Shown piece by piece: positions 1 through 8,760 of a DNA stretch of 42,157 nt (within the stretch, counting starts at the first letter, position 1; every line of letters starts with the position of its first letter). The translations under genes were made by a program, and so were the position numbers. Source of the DNA: Gemmatimonadaceae bacterium (GTDB taxonomy: Bacteria; Latescibacterota; UBA2968; UBA8231). The DNA lies in assembly GCA_002726335.1 (NCBI GenBank), contig PBSR01000006.1:1-42157 (forward strand). The letters run 5' to 3'. Below the pieces are notes generated by a model, which saw only the letters and a list, made by a program, of their open reading frames with translations, was not told where the DNA came from and did no database searches.

Positions 1-110
1 AGACGAAGTCTCACACTCACCCTCAACGTCAAAACAACAACACCAACGCCCATACCACCGACTCGATCAAGCATTACTGAGACGGGCTCCTAGGGGCCAT
101 CACGCCAGAT
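1..110. other. Window-edge non-coding stretch
   Basis: No convincing gene is visible here. All three plus frames hit stops within about 105 bases without a recognisable motif, and base composition is lower in G+C than the following genes. It may be intergenic or the tail of a gene that begins outside the window. Confidence 0.4.
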
Positions 111-151
111 AACAGAAAACGCCCCGCCAGCTGACAGCAGCCGGCGGGGCG
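110..151 (-). terminator. Intrinsic terminator after the small coiled-coil gene
   Basis: GCCCCGCC (121-128) pairs perfectly with GGCGGGGC (143-150) across a 14-base loop. On the minus strand the stem is followed by GTTTTCTGTT, a U-rich tail. It lies 26 bases beyond the stop of the minus-strand gene at 177-476. Confidence 0.8.
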
Positions 152-176
152 GTTTCTGGTTGATTGGGGGTCAGGT

Positions 177-476
177 TCAGCTGACGCGGCGGGACTCGCT
201 GCGCTTGCGACGGGCGTCTTCTTCTTCCTTCATCTCGCCCATCTCCTTCTTCAGCCGCCTCATCTTCTTGTCCAGCAGCATCTTGTTCTTGGCGATGATC
301 TGCTTCTGGCCCTGCGCGCCCTTGAGGCGACCGAGGGCCTCAGACTTGACTTGCGACACCTGATTGATCTGCCGGTTCATGCGACCGATGAGCTGCGTGA
401 TCATCACCTTGGCGATGATCACGGCAAAGGCCAATACCAGGGCGGCCACCATGGCTGGCATTTCGAGGGCTTGCAT
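177..476 (-). CDS. Small single-pass membrane protein with basic coiled coil
   Basis: The 99-residue product has one N-terminal membrane helix (about residues 7-27) followed by a long, highly charged, probably coiled-coil segment rich in Lys, Arg and Glu. I do not recognise a family. The longer reading frame back to a GTG at 527 is rejected: a promoter-like TTGATT, 16-bp spacer, TATCTT (546-519) overlaps that extension, so ATG 476, about 36 bases beyond the predicted transcript start, is preferred. No strong ribosome site is visible. The gene lies 76 bases downstream of hrpA on the same strand and ends at a clear terminator, so it is probably a one-gene unit. A membrane-anchored scaffold role is only a guess. 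Confidence 0.65.
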   Translation of the reverse strand: MQALEMPAMVAALVLAFAVIIAKVMITQLIGRMNRQINQVSQVKSEALGRLKGAQGQKQIIAKNKMLLDKKMRRLKKEMGEMKEEEDARRKRSESRRVS

Positions 477-518
477 ATCCGATCTTAGGCAAGGGGGCGG
501 AAACCGTGATCCCGTAAC

Positions 519-546
519 AAGATACACCGATCGGGCGGTGAATCAA
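519..546 (-). promoter_or_regulatory. Promoter-like element for the small coiled-coil gene
   Basis: On the minus strand TTGATT (546-541), a 16-bp spacer, then TATCTT (524-519). The spacing and sequence match the pattern seen upstream of several other genes in the window. Confidence 0.5.
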
Positions 547-552
547 GTAGGG

Positions 553-3500
553 TCAGTCCGCCTTCTCAACCGCCTCCAGCTGCTGTTCCAGGCGCTTGAC
601 CGACACCCGTTGTGCCGTACCGAGCTCCTGGGCGAAGATGGAGACTCGATACTCCTCCACCAGCCAGCGCAGTTCCTGAATCCGGCTCTGTCGCGCCACC
701 GTAGCGCCAGCGGCCGTTGCCCGCAGGCGCTGGCAGGCCTCGGCGAAGGGTACCACAAGGGCCACCTTGGCGGCGTCCCGGGAGCGATCGGAGCGGAAAC
801 GGTCTGCCCGCACCACTGCTGCCCTGAGATAACGGATCAGGTGCGGCAGCTGGTCGAACTCGATGTCGGCGAGAAAGCCGGCTGGCAGCAGCCGTTCCAG
901 ATCCGCCTGCAGGTCAGGGTAGGGCAGGGCGGTGGCCACCAGCTGCGAGCGGATGTCGATGATCTCGGAGAGAAATCTGAGGAAACGGTCGGACAGGCCC
1001 TGCAGCCGCTGGCGGGCGCCTTCGACGCGTTCTTCGAAGCGCTGCCGTGTCAGCGGCAGGACGCCCCCCTCCAGATACAGATACCGCGCCAGGTGCTCGT
1101 AGGCCTGAGCCTCGATCGCGGCCGGTTCGCCGAGAGACCGATGCCGGTCGACGATGGGGCGCAGGTCCCGCAATTCTCTCTGCAGCCACGCGGCCTCGTC
1201 ACGCAACTCCAGCTCACACAGCCGCCGGAACCCCGCGGGTGATACCGTACGAGCCTGGTTCCGGTCATCGAAGAGCCGCACGTGGACGCGGTGATCCTCC
1301 AGCACGAGGCCGGGAAAGCCGAAGACCGGCACCCCCGACAGCTGGGTCACCTCGACGCGCTCGGGCAGGTCGCCAAAGGTCCAGCCGGCGACATCTTCGT
1401 GCTCCCACGTACCGACTGCCGTCTTCCACGCCTCCAGTTGCACCGGCGACTCGGCAGGCCGGTCGAGCTGTCCCGCCAGCACGCTGAGATCCCGGCCCGC
1501 GGCCACCGTACTGCCGTCGCTGCCCTCGATCTCGAGGCGCATACGCAGGTGCTCGGGTACGCTGTCCGGATCCCAGTCGCCGCGCCGGACCTTCACCCGC
1601 CAGCGGTCCTCGATGAAGTTCTCCAGCGCATCCAGGAAGGTGCCGTCCCCGTGGGCGGGGGTCAGCTCGGCGCTGATCTTGCGCGCCGATTCCGGCACCG
1701 GCACGAAGCGTTTGCGCAGCGCCTTGGGCAACGAACGCAGCAGACATGTGATGCGCTCCTCGCGCAGCCCGGGGACCAGCCAGTCGAGGACTTCAGGCCG
1801 AATGGCATCCACCAGCCGGTAGGGCACTTTCAAGGTGACGCCGTCCTGTTCCTGGCCCGGGGTATAGGCATAGGCCAGCTCGAGGGCCTGACCGTCGAGG
1901 TCGACGGCATCGGGAAAGGCGTCGAGGTCGACTGAGAGGTCGCCGCCGGCCAGCAGTGTCGCCTCGTCGGCGTGCAGAAAGGCATCGTCGCCGTCGTGGT
2001 CGCCGATGAGCCGGTTCAGGTCGTGCACAGAGGCGACGCCATCGGGCAGGCGCTCGGCGTAGAAATCGTGGAAGGCGTCGTCGAGGTCGACGGCGTGCCG
2101 CTGCCGCAGCCGGCTCTGCCATGTCTCGAGGCGGTGGAAGGTCTGCCGGTTGTGCTCGTAGAACGGGTGGGCCATGTCGTCGACCTCAGCCGCGATCAAC
2201 GCCTCCCGGATGAAGATGTCGCGCGCCTGGCGCGGTTCGATCTTGGCGTAGCCCACACGACGCTCGGTGATGACGAGGCCGTGGAGACGCACTGTCTCGT
2301 TTACCAGAACACGGCCGGCGGACCGGCTCCAGTGCGGGTCGCGGAAGCTGGAGCGACACAGATATTCCCCCAGATCGAGGATCCACTCCGGCTTGATGGC
2401 GGCGGCCGTGCGGGCGTACAGACGGTTGGTCTCCACCATCTCGGCGGCGATCAGCCAGGCCGGCGCGCCGTGCCGGTCCGTTGCCTTGTCGGGCCCGCCG
2501 GCCCCCCCGCGACGTGACTTGGCCCCGCGTTCGAACAGGCCGGACCCGGGAAACAGCATCACCTGCCGTCCCCGGGCCGCGGCGTAGAGGTTGGGACCTG
2601 CCGGCTCCTGTTTCTTGTGCGCCACGTTGCTGAACAGTCCCGTCAACACACATCGATGCACGGCGTCGTAGGCGTCTTCCCGCTGGGCACAGCTCAGGTC
2701 GAGCCGGAAGCCACCCAGTTCCTCGAGGGTATAACGCAGCTGGGCGTGGATGTCGCGCCATTCGCGCATGCGCATGAAGGACAGGAAGTGTTGCCGACAG
2801 AACTTGCGCAGCTGCGACTGGGTGCCCTGCTCCATGCGGTCGTGGTAGGCGAGCCAGATGTTGAACAGGGTGAGGAAGTCGGAGCGCCGGTCGATGAACT
2901 GCTGGTGCATACGATCCGCCTCGGCCTCCTGTCCGGCGGGACGTTCACGCGGGTCCTGGGCAGATATGGCGGCGGCGATGACGAGAATCTCCGGCAGGGC
3001 CCCCTCGGCATGGGCCTGCAGGACCATGCGCGACACGGTGGGCGAGATCGGCATGTGGGCCATGTCCTGCCCCAGTCGGGTCAGCTTCTTCTGACGGTCG
3101 ATGGCGCCGAGCTCTTCCAGCAACTGGTAGCCGCCGCGGATGGCCTGCGGCCTGGGCGGGTCGATGAAGGGGAAGGTCTCGACGCTGCCGAACTCCAGAT
3201 CCAGCATGCGCAGGATGACCTCGGCCAGGTTGGCGCGCTGTATTTCGGGTTGGGTGTACTCGTCGCGGGCGCCGAAGTCTTCCTCGTCGTACAGGCGGAC
3301 ACAGATCCCCTCCTCGACGCGACCGCAGCGTCCTTGGCGCTGCTCGGCCGACGACTGGCTCACCGCTTCGATGGGCAGCCGCTGGGTCTGGTTGCGCGGG
3401 TTGTAGCGCGAGATTCGCGCCAGTCCCGTGTCGACGACGTAGCGGATGCCGGGAATCGTCAGAGAGGTCTCAGCGATGTTGGTGGCGATGACGACGCGCC

Positions 3501-4566
3501 GGCCGGTATGTGGTCCGAAGACCTTGTGCTGCTCGGCGGCGGTGAGACGCGAGAACAGAGGCAGCACCTCCACGCCGCGCCGTCCGGACAGGCGGGCCGA
3601 CAGCAGATCGCCGGTCTCGCGGATGTCGCGCTCGGAGGGCATGAAGACCAGCACGTCGCCACGCTCTGAGTCCTCGAGCAGGCGCTGGCAGGCCGTGGCG
3701 GCACCTTCGGTGTAGGAGAAGTCGCCGTCGCCGTCCTCCAGCAGTTCCTCCAGGGGCCAGTAGCGGGTTTCCACGGGATAGACCCGACCTGAAACCTCGA
3801 TGACGGGGGCCTCGTCAAAGGCTTTCGAGAAGCTCTCCGTATCTATTGTCGCGGAGGTGACGATGATCTTGAGATCGGGACGCCGGGCGCGCAACGTGCG
3901 CAGATATCCCAGCAGGAAGTCGATGTTGAGGCTGCGTTCGTGGGCCTCGTCGACGATGAGGGTGTCGTATTCGAGCAGATCGCGGTCGGAGCGGATCTCA
4001 GCCAGCAACATGCCGTCGGTGACGAACTTCACCAGTGTCTCCGGTGAGGTCTGGTCACGGAAGCGGATCTTGGCGCCCACCTGGCGGCCCCATTCGACGC
4101 CGAGCTCCTCGGCCAGGCGGCGCGACAGGGAGGTGGCGGCGACGCGACGGGGCTGGGTGACGGCGATCTTCGCCTCCCGGCCACGGCCCGCCTGCAGGCA
4201 GATCTTCGGGATCTGTGTCGTCTTGCCGGAACCGGTGTCACCGGCGATGATGATCACCGGATGCTGCTCGATGGCGGCGCGGATCTCGTCGGCCCGCGCT
4301 GAAATCGGCAGCTCTGCCGGGTATTCGATCCGCGCCGCACCCAGAGCCTGCAGCCGAGAGGCCCGCGCCCGGCGTGAGGCGGCGGCGCGGGAGGCGAGGT
4401 GATCGAGGTCGCGGTCCAGGCGCCGCGGCGGTCGACCGCTCTGCAGACTGGAACGCAGACGCTCGAGTCGCCGGCCGAGGCGGACACGCTCCGAGAGCAT
4501 ACAGTCGACGAGAGCGGCCTGCAGGTCGTCGAGGCGGGTGGTGATGGCGGCGGGGATGGCGGTCAT
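553..4566 (-). CDS. hrpA: ATP-dependent RNA helicase HrpA (DEAH box)
   Basis: The 1337-residue protein is a superfamily 2 DEAH-box helicase, close in size to E. coli HrpA (1300). Visible motifs are Walker A GSGKTT with Lys115, DEAH starting at Asp206, SATI shortly after, and QRQGRCGR near residue 408. The winged-helix and oligonucleotide-binding regions follow, with a long C-terminal extension typical of HrpA rather than HrpB. The family unwinds RNA and, in E. coli, helps resolve collided ribosomes. The ATG at 4566 is chosen because the N-terminus then aligns with E. coli HrpA (a short helix ending in a 'RVRLGRRL'-like stretch); the in-frame ATG at 4632 adds 22 unrelated residues. The gene is divergent from the mechanosensitive channel across about 110 bases. 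Confidence 0.95.
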   Translation of the reverse strand: MTAIPAAITTRLDDLQAALVDCMLSERVRLGRRLERLRSSLQSGRPPRRLDRDLDHLASRAAASRRARASRLQALGAARIEYPAELPISARADEIRAAIEQHPVIIIAGDTGSGKTTQIPKICLQAGRGREAKIAVTQPRRVAATSLSRRLAEELGVEWGRQVGAKIRFRDQTSPETLVKFVTDGMLLAEIRSDRDLLEYDTLIVDEAHERSLNIDFLLGYLRTLRARRPDLKIIVTSATIDTESFSKAFDEAPVIEVSGRVYPVETRYWPLEELLEDGDGDFSYTEGAATACQRLLEDSERGDVLVFMPSERDIRETGDLLSARLSGRRGVEVLPLFSRLTAAEQHKVFGPHTGRRVVIATNIAETSLTIPGIRYVVDTGLARISRYNPRNQTQRLPIEAVSQSSAEQRQGRCGRVEEGICVRLYDEEDFGARDEYTQPEIQRANLAEVILRMLDLEFGSVETFPFIDPPRPQAIRGGYQLLEELGAIDRQKKLTRLGQDMAHMPISPTVSRMVLQAHAEGALPEILVIAAAISAQDPRERPAGQEAEADRMHQQFIDRRSDFLTLFNIWLAYHDRMEQGTQSQLRKFCRQHFLSFMRMREWRDIHAQLRYTLEELGGFRLDLSCAQREDAYDAVHRCVLTGLFSNVAHKKQEPAGPNLYAAARGRQVMLFPGSGLFERGAKSRRGGAGGPDKATDRHGAPAWLIAAEMVETNRLYARTAAAIKPEWILDLGEYLCRSSFRDPHWSRSAGRVLVNETVRLHGLVITERRVGYAKIEPRQARDIFIREALIAAEVDDMAHPFYEHNRQTFHRLETWQSRLRQRHAVDLDDAFHDFYAERLPDGVASVHDLNRLIGDHDGDDAFLHADEATLLAGGDLSVDLDAFPDAVDLDGQALELAYAYTPGQEQDGVTLKVPYRLVDAIRPEVLDWLVPGLREERITCLLRSLPKALRKRFVPVPESARKISAELTPAHGDGTFLDALENFIEDRWRVKVRRGDWDPDSVPEHLRMRLEIEGSDGSTVAAGRDLSVLAGQLDRPAESPVQLEAWKTAVGTWEHEDVAGWTFGDLPERVEVTQLSGVPVFGFPGLVLEDHRVHVRLFDDRNQARTVSPAGFRRLCELELRDEAAWLQRELRDLRPIVDRHRSLGEPAAIEAQAYEHLARYLYLEGGVLPLTRQRFEERVEGARQRLQGLSDRFLRFLSEIIDIRSQLVATALPYPDLQADLERLLPAGFLADIEFDQLPHLIRYLRAAVVRADRFRSDRSRDAAKVALVVPFAEACQRLRATAAGATVARQSRIQELRWLVEEYRVSIFAQELGTAQRVSVKRLEQQLEAVEKAD

Positions 4567-4631
4567 GGGATCTTGAAAATACGGCTCCCCGATGAACAGT
4601 GTGAACCGGCCGCGCTGCAGCCGGTCCAGCA

Positions 4632-4640
4632 TGTTATCTT
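4632..4640 (+). promoter_or_regulatory. Extended -10 promoter-like element for the channel gene
   Basis: TGT followed by TATCTT (4635-4640) fits an extended -10 element; no clear -35 is present. A transcript starting near 4647 would reach the ATG at 4676 after about 29 bases, which argues against the TTG start at 4652. The adjoining CTTAAG is palindromic, so it could also serve the divergent hrpA. Confidence 0.4.
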
Positions 4641-4675
4641 AAGCGAATGCCTTGTCCTTTCCCGTCGAGCCGCAG

Positions 4676-5905
4676 ATGACCCACCTTCTCGAACTGTTCC
4701 ACGCCTGGTCCGCCGACCAACCGGCGGCCTGGATGATCCTGCGGACGCTGGCGCTCCTGCTGGCGGCGTGGGTCGGTTTCCTTGTAGCCCGCACGGTTCT
4801 GCTCCGCTGGGTCGCCCACCTGATCCGCAGCAGTCGCACCCGTCTCGACGATGCCATGCTCGAACACGGAGTGCTGCGGCGGATGGCGCTGCTGGCACCG
4901 GTGGTCATCATCTATTACGGCATCGAGGCGATCCCGGGACCGACCCAGTACCTGCTGCAGATCGTCAACGCGGCGCTGGCCATCGTCTTCCTCCTCGTGG
5001 CAGGCGCCGGCATCAACGCCCTGCAGGAGGCCCTCACCGAGTACGACGCCCGCAGCGACGTACCGATAAAGAGCTACGCCCAGATCGTCAAGATCGTCAT
5101 CTACGTCGTCGGTGGCCTGATGACGATCGCCGTGCTCACCGGTCAGTCCCCCTGGGCGTTGCTGTCCGGCGTCGGCGCCCTCATGGCGGTGATCATCCTC
5201 GTTTTCCGCGACACGATCCTGTCGCTGGTGGCCAGCTTCACCATCGCCTCCAACCGGCTGGTGAAGGTGGGTGACTGGATCGAGGCCCCCGGATTTGGCG
5301 CCGATGGCGACGTCATCGACATCGCCCTGCACACGGTAAAGGTGCAGAACTGGGACAAGACGATCACGACGATCCCGACCTACAAGCTGGTGGAGACCTC
5401 CTTCAAGAACTGGCGTGGTATGCAGGACAGCGGCGGTCGGCGGATCAAGCGGGCCATCCACCTGGACATGAACACCGTCAGGTTCTGCGACGAGGAGATG
5501 CTGGGTCGCTTCGAGAAGTTCGAGCTCATCGCCGGGTACGTGCGCAGTCGTCGGCAGGAAGTGGAGGCAGACAACAGCCAGCGTCAGGCCGATCTGTCGG
5601 AGCTGGTCAATGGCCGCAGGCTCACCAACGTCGGCACCTTCCGGGCCTACGTGGCGGCCTATCTGCACAGCCACCCCGACATTCACGAGGACATGACCTT
5701 CCTCGTGCGCCAGCTGGCGCCGACACCAAAGGGATTGCCGCTCGAGATCTACGTGTTCACGACGACGACGGCGTGGGGGGAATACGAGAGCATCCAGTCG
5801 GATATCTTCGACCATCTGCTGGCCGTGGCACCGCAGTTCGATCTGCGGGTGTTTCAGGAACCGGCGGGTTCCGATTGGCGGAGCGGCGCTTACGCTGGAT
5901 CATGA
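4676..5905 (+). CDS. ybdG: MscS-family mechanosensitive channel, YbdG type
   Basis: A 409-residue inner-membrane channel. Five hydrophobic segments occupy roughly residues 10-190. The pore-lining helix and beta domain typical of MscS follow ('FRDTILSLVAS', then 'VKVGDWIE'). The soluble part carries the YbdG signature 'FKNWRGM' and 'GGRRIKR', and length matches E. coli YbdG (415 residues). YbdG gives a miniconductance channel that releases solutes on hypo-osmotic shock. ATG 4676 is preferred over TTG 4652 because of the extended -10 element at 4632-4640; neither start has a good ribosome site. It appears to be a single-gene unit. Confidence 0.9.
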   Translation: MTHLLELFHAWSADQPAAWMILRTLALLLAAWVGFLVARTVLLRWVAHLIRSSRTRLDDAMLEHGVLRRMALLAPVVIIYYGIEAIPGPTQYLLQIVNAALAIVFLLVAGAGINALQEALTEYDARSDVPIKSYAQIVKIVIYVVGGLMTIAVLTGQSPWALLSGVGALMAVIILVFRDTILSLVASFTIASNRLVKVGDWIEAPGFGADGDVIDIALHTVKVQNWDKTITTIPTYKLVETSFKNWRGMQDSGGRRIKRAIHLDMNTVRFCDEEMLGRFEKFELIAGYVRSRRQEVEADNSQRQADLSELVNGRRLTNVGTFRAYVAAYLHSHPDIHEDMTFLVRQLAPTPKGLPLEIYVFTTTTAWGEYESIQSDIFDHLLAVAPQFDLRVFQEPAGSDWRSGAYAGS

Positions 5906-5926
5906 ATAGCGGTTGTTCAGCGCCGC

Positions 5927-5952
5927 CGATTCGAGAATCGCAGGCGATTCTC
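5927..5952. repeat. Overlapping inverted repeats (three-arm, mutually exclusive hairpins)
   Basis: CGATTC (5927-5932) can pair with GAATCG (5935-5940). The middle arm, as GAGAATCGC (5933-5941), can instead pair perfectly with GCGATTCTC (5944-5952). The element starts 21 bases after the channel stop codon and 80 bases before the lectin-like gene. No T-run follows, so a simple intrinsic terminator is unlikely. Confidence 0.7.
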
Positions 5953-6032
5953 TACGGTCGATCATGCGATCTCGGGCGCACTCGCTGGTTCAGCTGGACC
6001 CGGTGCATTCTCCTTCCCGTTCCGGAGGGATC

Positions 6033-6722
6033 ATGTCGTTCGGTTCTGCTCTGCTGCTGCTGACCCTCTGCGCCCTGCCTCTGCAGGCGCAGGAAACACC
6101 CATGTCGTTCTTCATCACAAGCGCCGGTCCCGGCAACGGCGCTGACCTTGGCGGCCTGGCTGGTGCCGATGCCCACTGTCAGGCACTGGCCGCCGCTGTT
6201 GATGCCGGCGACCGGACGTGGCGCGCCTACCTGAGTGCCGCCCCCACGGAGGAAACGCGCATCGTGCATGCCCGGGATCGTATCGGTGTTGGCCCGTGGC
6301 ACAACGCCCTCGGCGTGCGGGTTGCCGCCGATCTGGCCGAGCTGCACGGCGACAACAACCTGATAAAGGAAACGTCCATCACCGAAGCGGGTACCGTCGT
6401 CAACGGCCGGGGGGACAGTCCGAATCGTCACGACATCCTCACCGGGTCGCAAGCGGATGGCACGGCAACTGACGATGGCGCCCTCACCTGTGGCAACTGG
6501 ACGAGCAGTGACGCTGGCAGCGCCCAGCTCGGCCACCACGATCGCACCGGAGGCGGCGCTGACCCGACATCGTGGAACTCGGCGCACGCGTCGCGGGGTT
6601 GCAGTCAGAGCGATCTGCGGGGCACCGGCGGTGATGGCCTGTTCTACTGCTTTGCCCTGTCGGGTGCCGGGACCATCGTGCTGCCGTCGAGCTGGGGAGT
6701 CGCGAAGAGCGGGGTGCGGTAG
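6033..6722 (+). CDS. Secreted lectin-like protein
   Basis: A 229-residue secreted protein. A signal peptide (residues 1-20, cleaved after 'LQAQ') precedes a domain opening 'FFITSAGPGNGADLGG' followed by 'GADAHCQ'. It also holds 'HDILTGSQADG' and a C-terminal 'GCSQSDL...GLFYCFA'. I recognise this arrangement from extracellular 'lectin' or hypothetical proteins of Proteobacteria and other environmental bacteria; the fold resembles C-type-lectin/endostatin-like domains. Conserved Cys residues probably form disulfides. ATG 6033 is chosen because GGAGGG sits 5 bases upstream and a signal peptide begins there; the frame is open back to 5913 but that extension is not signal-like. The ligand is unknown. 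It stands alone between the channel gene and the convergent operon. Confidence 0.75.
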   Translation: MSFGSALLLLTLCALPLQAQETPMSFFITSAGPGNGADLGGLAGADAHCQALAAAVDAGDRTWRAYLSAAPTEETRIVHARDRIGVGPWHNALGVRVAADLAELHGDNNLIKETSITEAGTVVNGRGDSPNRHDILTGSQADGTATDDGALTCGNWTSSDAGSAQLGHHDRTGGGADPTSWNSAHASRGCSQSDLRGTGGDGLFYCFALSGAGTIVLPSSWGVAKSGVR

Positions 6723-6760
6723 GACCACGAACAGCGACGGACCCACGCCGCCGATTCTCT

Positions 6761-7741
6761 TCAGTCCACGCCGAGGATCTGGTCCATGACCCGTGCCGTG
6801 CGCAGCGCCGAGGCGCCCGGACTCGGACAGGTGCCCCGGCCGAGCAGATCGTCGACGACACTCTGAATCAGCGGTTGCTGCACGTGCTCGGGCGGCGGCA
6901 GGTGGAATTCCTCGGTCACACCGCCGCGTTGCAGTCGCAGCGGTCGATCCAGGTCAAAGGCGGTGAAGCCGATGCGGCCTTCACTGCCGACGACCTCGAT
7001 GTCCTCGGCCAGCAGGCCGTCGCCGGCCACAAAGCACCAGGAGCCGACGCCGGCGGCGCCGGACCGGTGTCGCCACGCGGCAGTGATGGTGTCGTCGCAG
7101 GCGTAGTGTCCACCCAGGTTCAGGGCGACGCCCGCAGCCGGCTCGACGGGTCCCAGCAGGTAGTCGAGCAGGTCGAACTGATGCGAGGCCAGATCGTGGA
7201 AGTAGCCGCCTTTGCCGGCGATCTCCGGCACGACGCGCCATGGAGCGCCATCACCTGAGGTGGGGCCGAAGACGCCCAGGTGACGGATGGATACGTAGCG
7301 GGGGGCACCGATGGCACCCTCGGTGAGCAGCGATTCCGCCTTCAGGAAAAGCGGCAGCCGTCGCCGGTAGTAGGCGACAAACAACGGTACGTCGGCATCG
7401 GCGCAGGCCTGCACCATACGCTCACACTCGGCCGCAGTACGGGCCATCGGTTTTTCCACGTAGACCGGTTTGCCGGCCGCCGCGACGCGCTCAGTGTACT
7501 TGAGGTGTGAGTCCGGAGGGGTGGCGATGTAGACGGCGTTCACCTCGTCGTCGTCGATCAGGGCGCTGGCGTCATCATACCACCTGGGCACGCCGTGGCG
7601 CTCGGCGTAGTCCCTGGCCCTGGCGCCATCACGCCGCATGACGGCGACCAGCTCGGAGCCCTCCGCCAGGCGCAGACCCGGGCCGGACTTCACCTCAGTC
7701 ACGTCGCCACAGCCGATGATTCCCCAGCGCACGTCATCCAT
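6761..7741 (-). CDS. Gfo/Idh/MocA-family NAD(P)-dependent oxidoreductase
   Basis: A 326-residue cytosolic dehydrogenase of the glucose-fructose oxidoreductase/inositol dehydrogenase family. It has an N-terminal Rossmann motif 'GIIGCGDV' (residues 7-14), the family hallmark Glu96-Lys97-Pro98, and the downstream 'HDLASHQFD' with Asp183 and His187, the usual catalytic positions. These enzymes oxidise or reduce a hydroxyl of a sugar, cyclitol or related compound; the substrate cannot be read from sequence. The start overlaps the stop of the preceding acetylpolyamine amidohydrolase gene (TGATG), indicating translational coupling. It is last in a four-gene operon, and no terminator is evident between it and the convergent lectin-like gene. 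Confidence 0.88.
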   Translation of the reverse strand: MDDVRWGIIGCGDVTEVKSGPGLRLAEGSELVAVMRRDGARARDYAERHGVPRWYDDASALIDDDEVNAVYIATPPDSHLKYTERVAAAGKPVYVEKPMARTAAECERMVQACADADVPLFVAYYRRRLPLFLKAESLLTEGAIGAPRYVSIRHLGVFGPTSGDGAPWRVVPEIAGKGGYFHDLASHQFDLLDYLLGPVEPAAGVALNLGGHYACDDTITAAWRHRSGAAGVGSWCFVAGDGLLAEDIEVVGSEGRIGFTAFDLDRPLRLQRGGVTEEFHLPPPEHVQQPLIQSVVDDLLGRGTCPSPGASALRTARVMDQILGVD

Positions 7742-8754
7742 CAGGCGAAGGGCTCCAGGAATTGCACGGCAAGATCGCCGAGGGCGAGCGTGTCATACCC
7801 GCCCTCCTGGACGATGACGGTGGGCAGCGCCAGATCAGCGATGGCGGCACCGATGGCGCCGATGCCGTTGGCGGTGAGACGGAAGGAACCGAGGGGATCG
7901 TCTCGCCAGGTGTCGAAGCCGGCGCTGACGACCAGGTGCCGCGGCGCGAAGGCGCGGACCCGCGCCACCGCCGTGGCAACACTCTGCAGGTATCCGGCAT
8001 CGTCGGTGCCGGCCGGCATCGGCAGGTTGATCGTGAACCCCTCGCCTCCGCCCGCACCGGTTTCATCCTCGCGGCCCCAGAACAGGGGGTACTCCCACTC
8101 CGGATCGGCGTGCAGTGACACGAACAGCACGTCCTCTCGATGGTAGAAGATCTGCTGCGTGCCGTTGCCGTGGTGGTAGTCGATATCGATGATGGCCACC
8201 GTCCCGTGTGCCGCCAGTCGCTGGGCGGCAAGGGCGGCGTGGTTCAGGTAGCAATAGCCGCCGAAGCTGCGAGCGGTGGCGTGGTGCCCTGGAGGGCGGC
8301 AGAGCGCATAGGCGGCCGTTGCCCCATCGAGTAGGATATCCGTCGCCGTCAGGGCGGCGGCGGCGGCGGCGCGCGTCGCTGACCAGGTACCCGCAGTGAT
8401 CGGCGTGGTGTCGAATCCGTAGTAGCCGGTGGCAGCCGCCGGGTCGGCGGGTCTCCGGCCATCGCCGCCGGAAAAGAGGCTGGCCACCAGATCGCCCTGA
8501 CCCCCAGCGGCACTCCACGACGAGTGTGCGGTGCGGAGGAACTCGACATAGTCGGCGTCGTGTACGCTGGCCGGCACATCGTCGTCCTGCGGTACCGGTT
8601 CGACGAAATCCGCCCACGATGCCCTTTGCAGGGAGGCCAGGATGGCCTCGTAGCGCGGCGGGCTTTCAGGGTAGGGGAGCAGGCCGGCGCGGGAAAACTC
8701 CCGTTCCGGTGCATGGCCACGCTGGGCTTTCTCATCGGCGCAGACAACCTTCAT
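7741..8754 (-). CDS. aphA: Acetylpolyamine amidohydrolase (class II HDAC-like)
   Basis: A 337-residue zinc amidohydrolase of the histone-deacetylase superfamily. The active site is complete: the His157-His158 pair in 'RPPGHHA', zinc ligands Asp192, His194 and Asp281, and catalytic Tyr320 in 'EGGY'. Length, residue spacing and the 'PITAGTW' segment match Mycoplana ramosa acetylpolyamine amidohydrolase (341 residues) much better than AcuC. The expected reaction is removal of acetate from N-acetylated polyamines or similar short acetylamides. It starts 6 bases after the GT-C gene and overlaps the following dehydrogenase by one base. Other HDAC-like deacylase activities cannot be excluded. Confidence 0.88.
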   Translation of the reverse strand: MKVVCADEKAQRGHAPEREFSRAGLLPYPESPPRYEAILASLQRASWADFVEPVPQDDDVPASVHDADYVEFLRTAHSSWSAAGGQGDLVASLFSGGDGRRPADPAAATGYYGFDTTPITAGTWSATRAAAAAALTATDILLDGATAAYALCRPPGHHATARSFGGYCYLNHAALAAQRLAAHGTVAIIDIDYHHGNGTQQIFYHREDVLFVSLHADPEWEYPLFWGREDETGAGGGEGFTINLPMPAGTDDAGYLQSVATAVARVRAFAPRHLVVSAGFDTWRDDPLGSFRLTANGIGAIGAAIADLALPTVIVQEGGYDTLALGDLAVQFLEPFA

Positions 8755-8760
8755 GCGGAC

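Noticed and set aside
4634..5815. 393-residue minus-strand ORF
   Set aside because: Antisense to the YbdG-type channel; no conserved motif.
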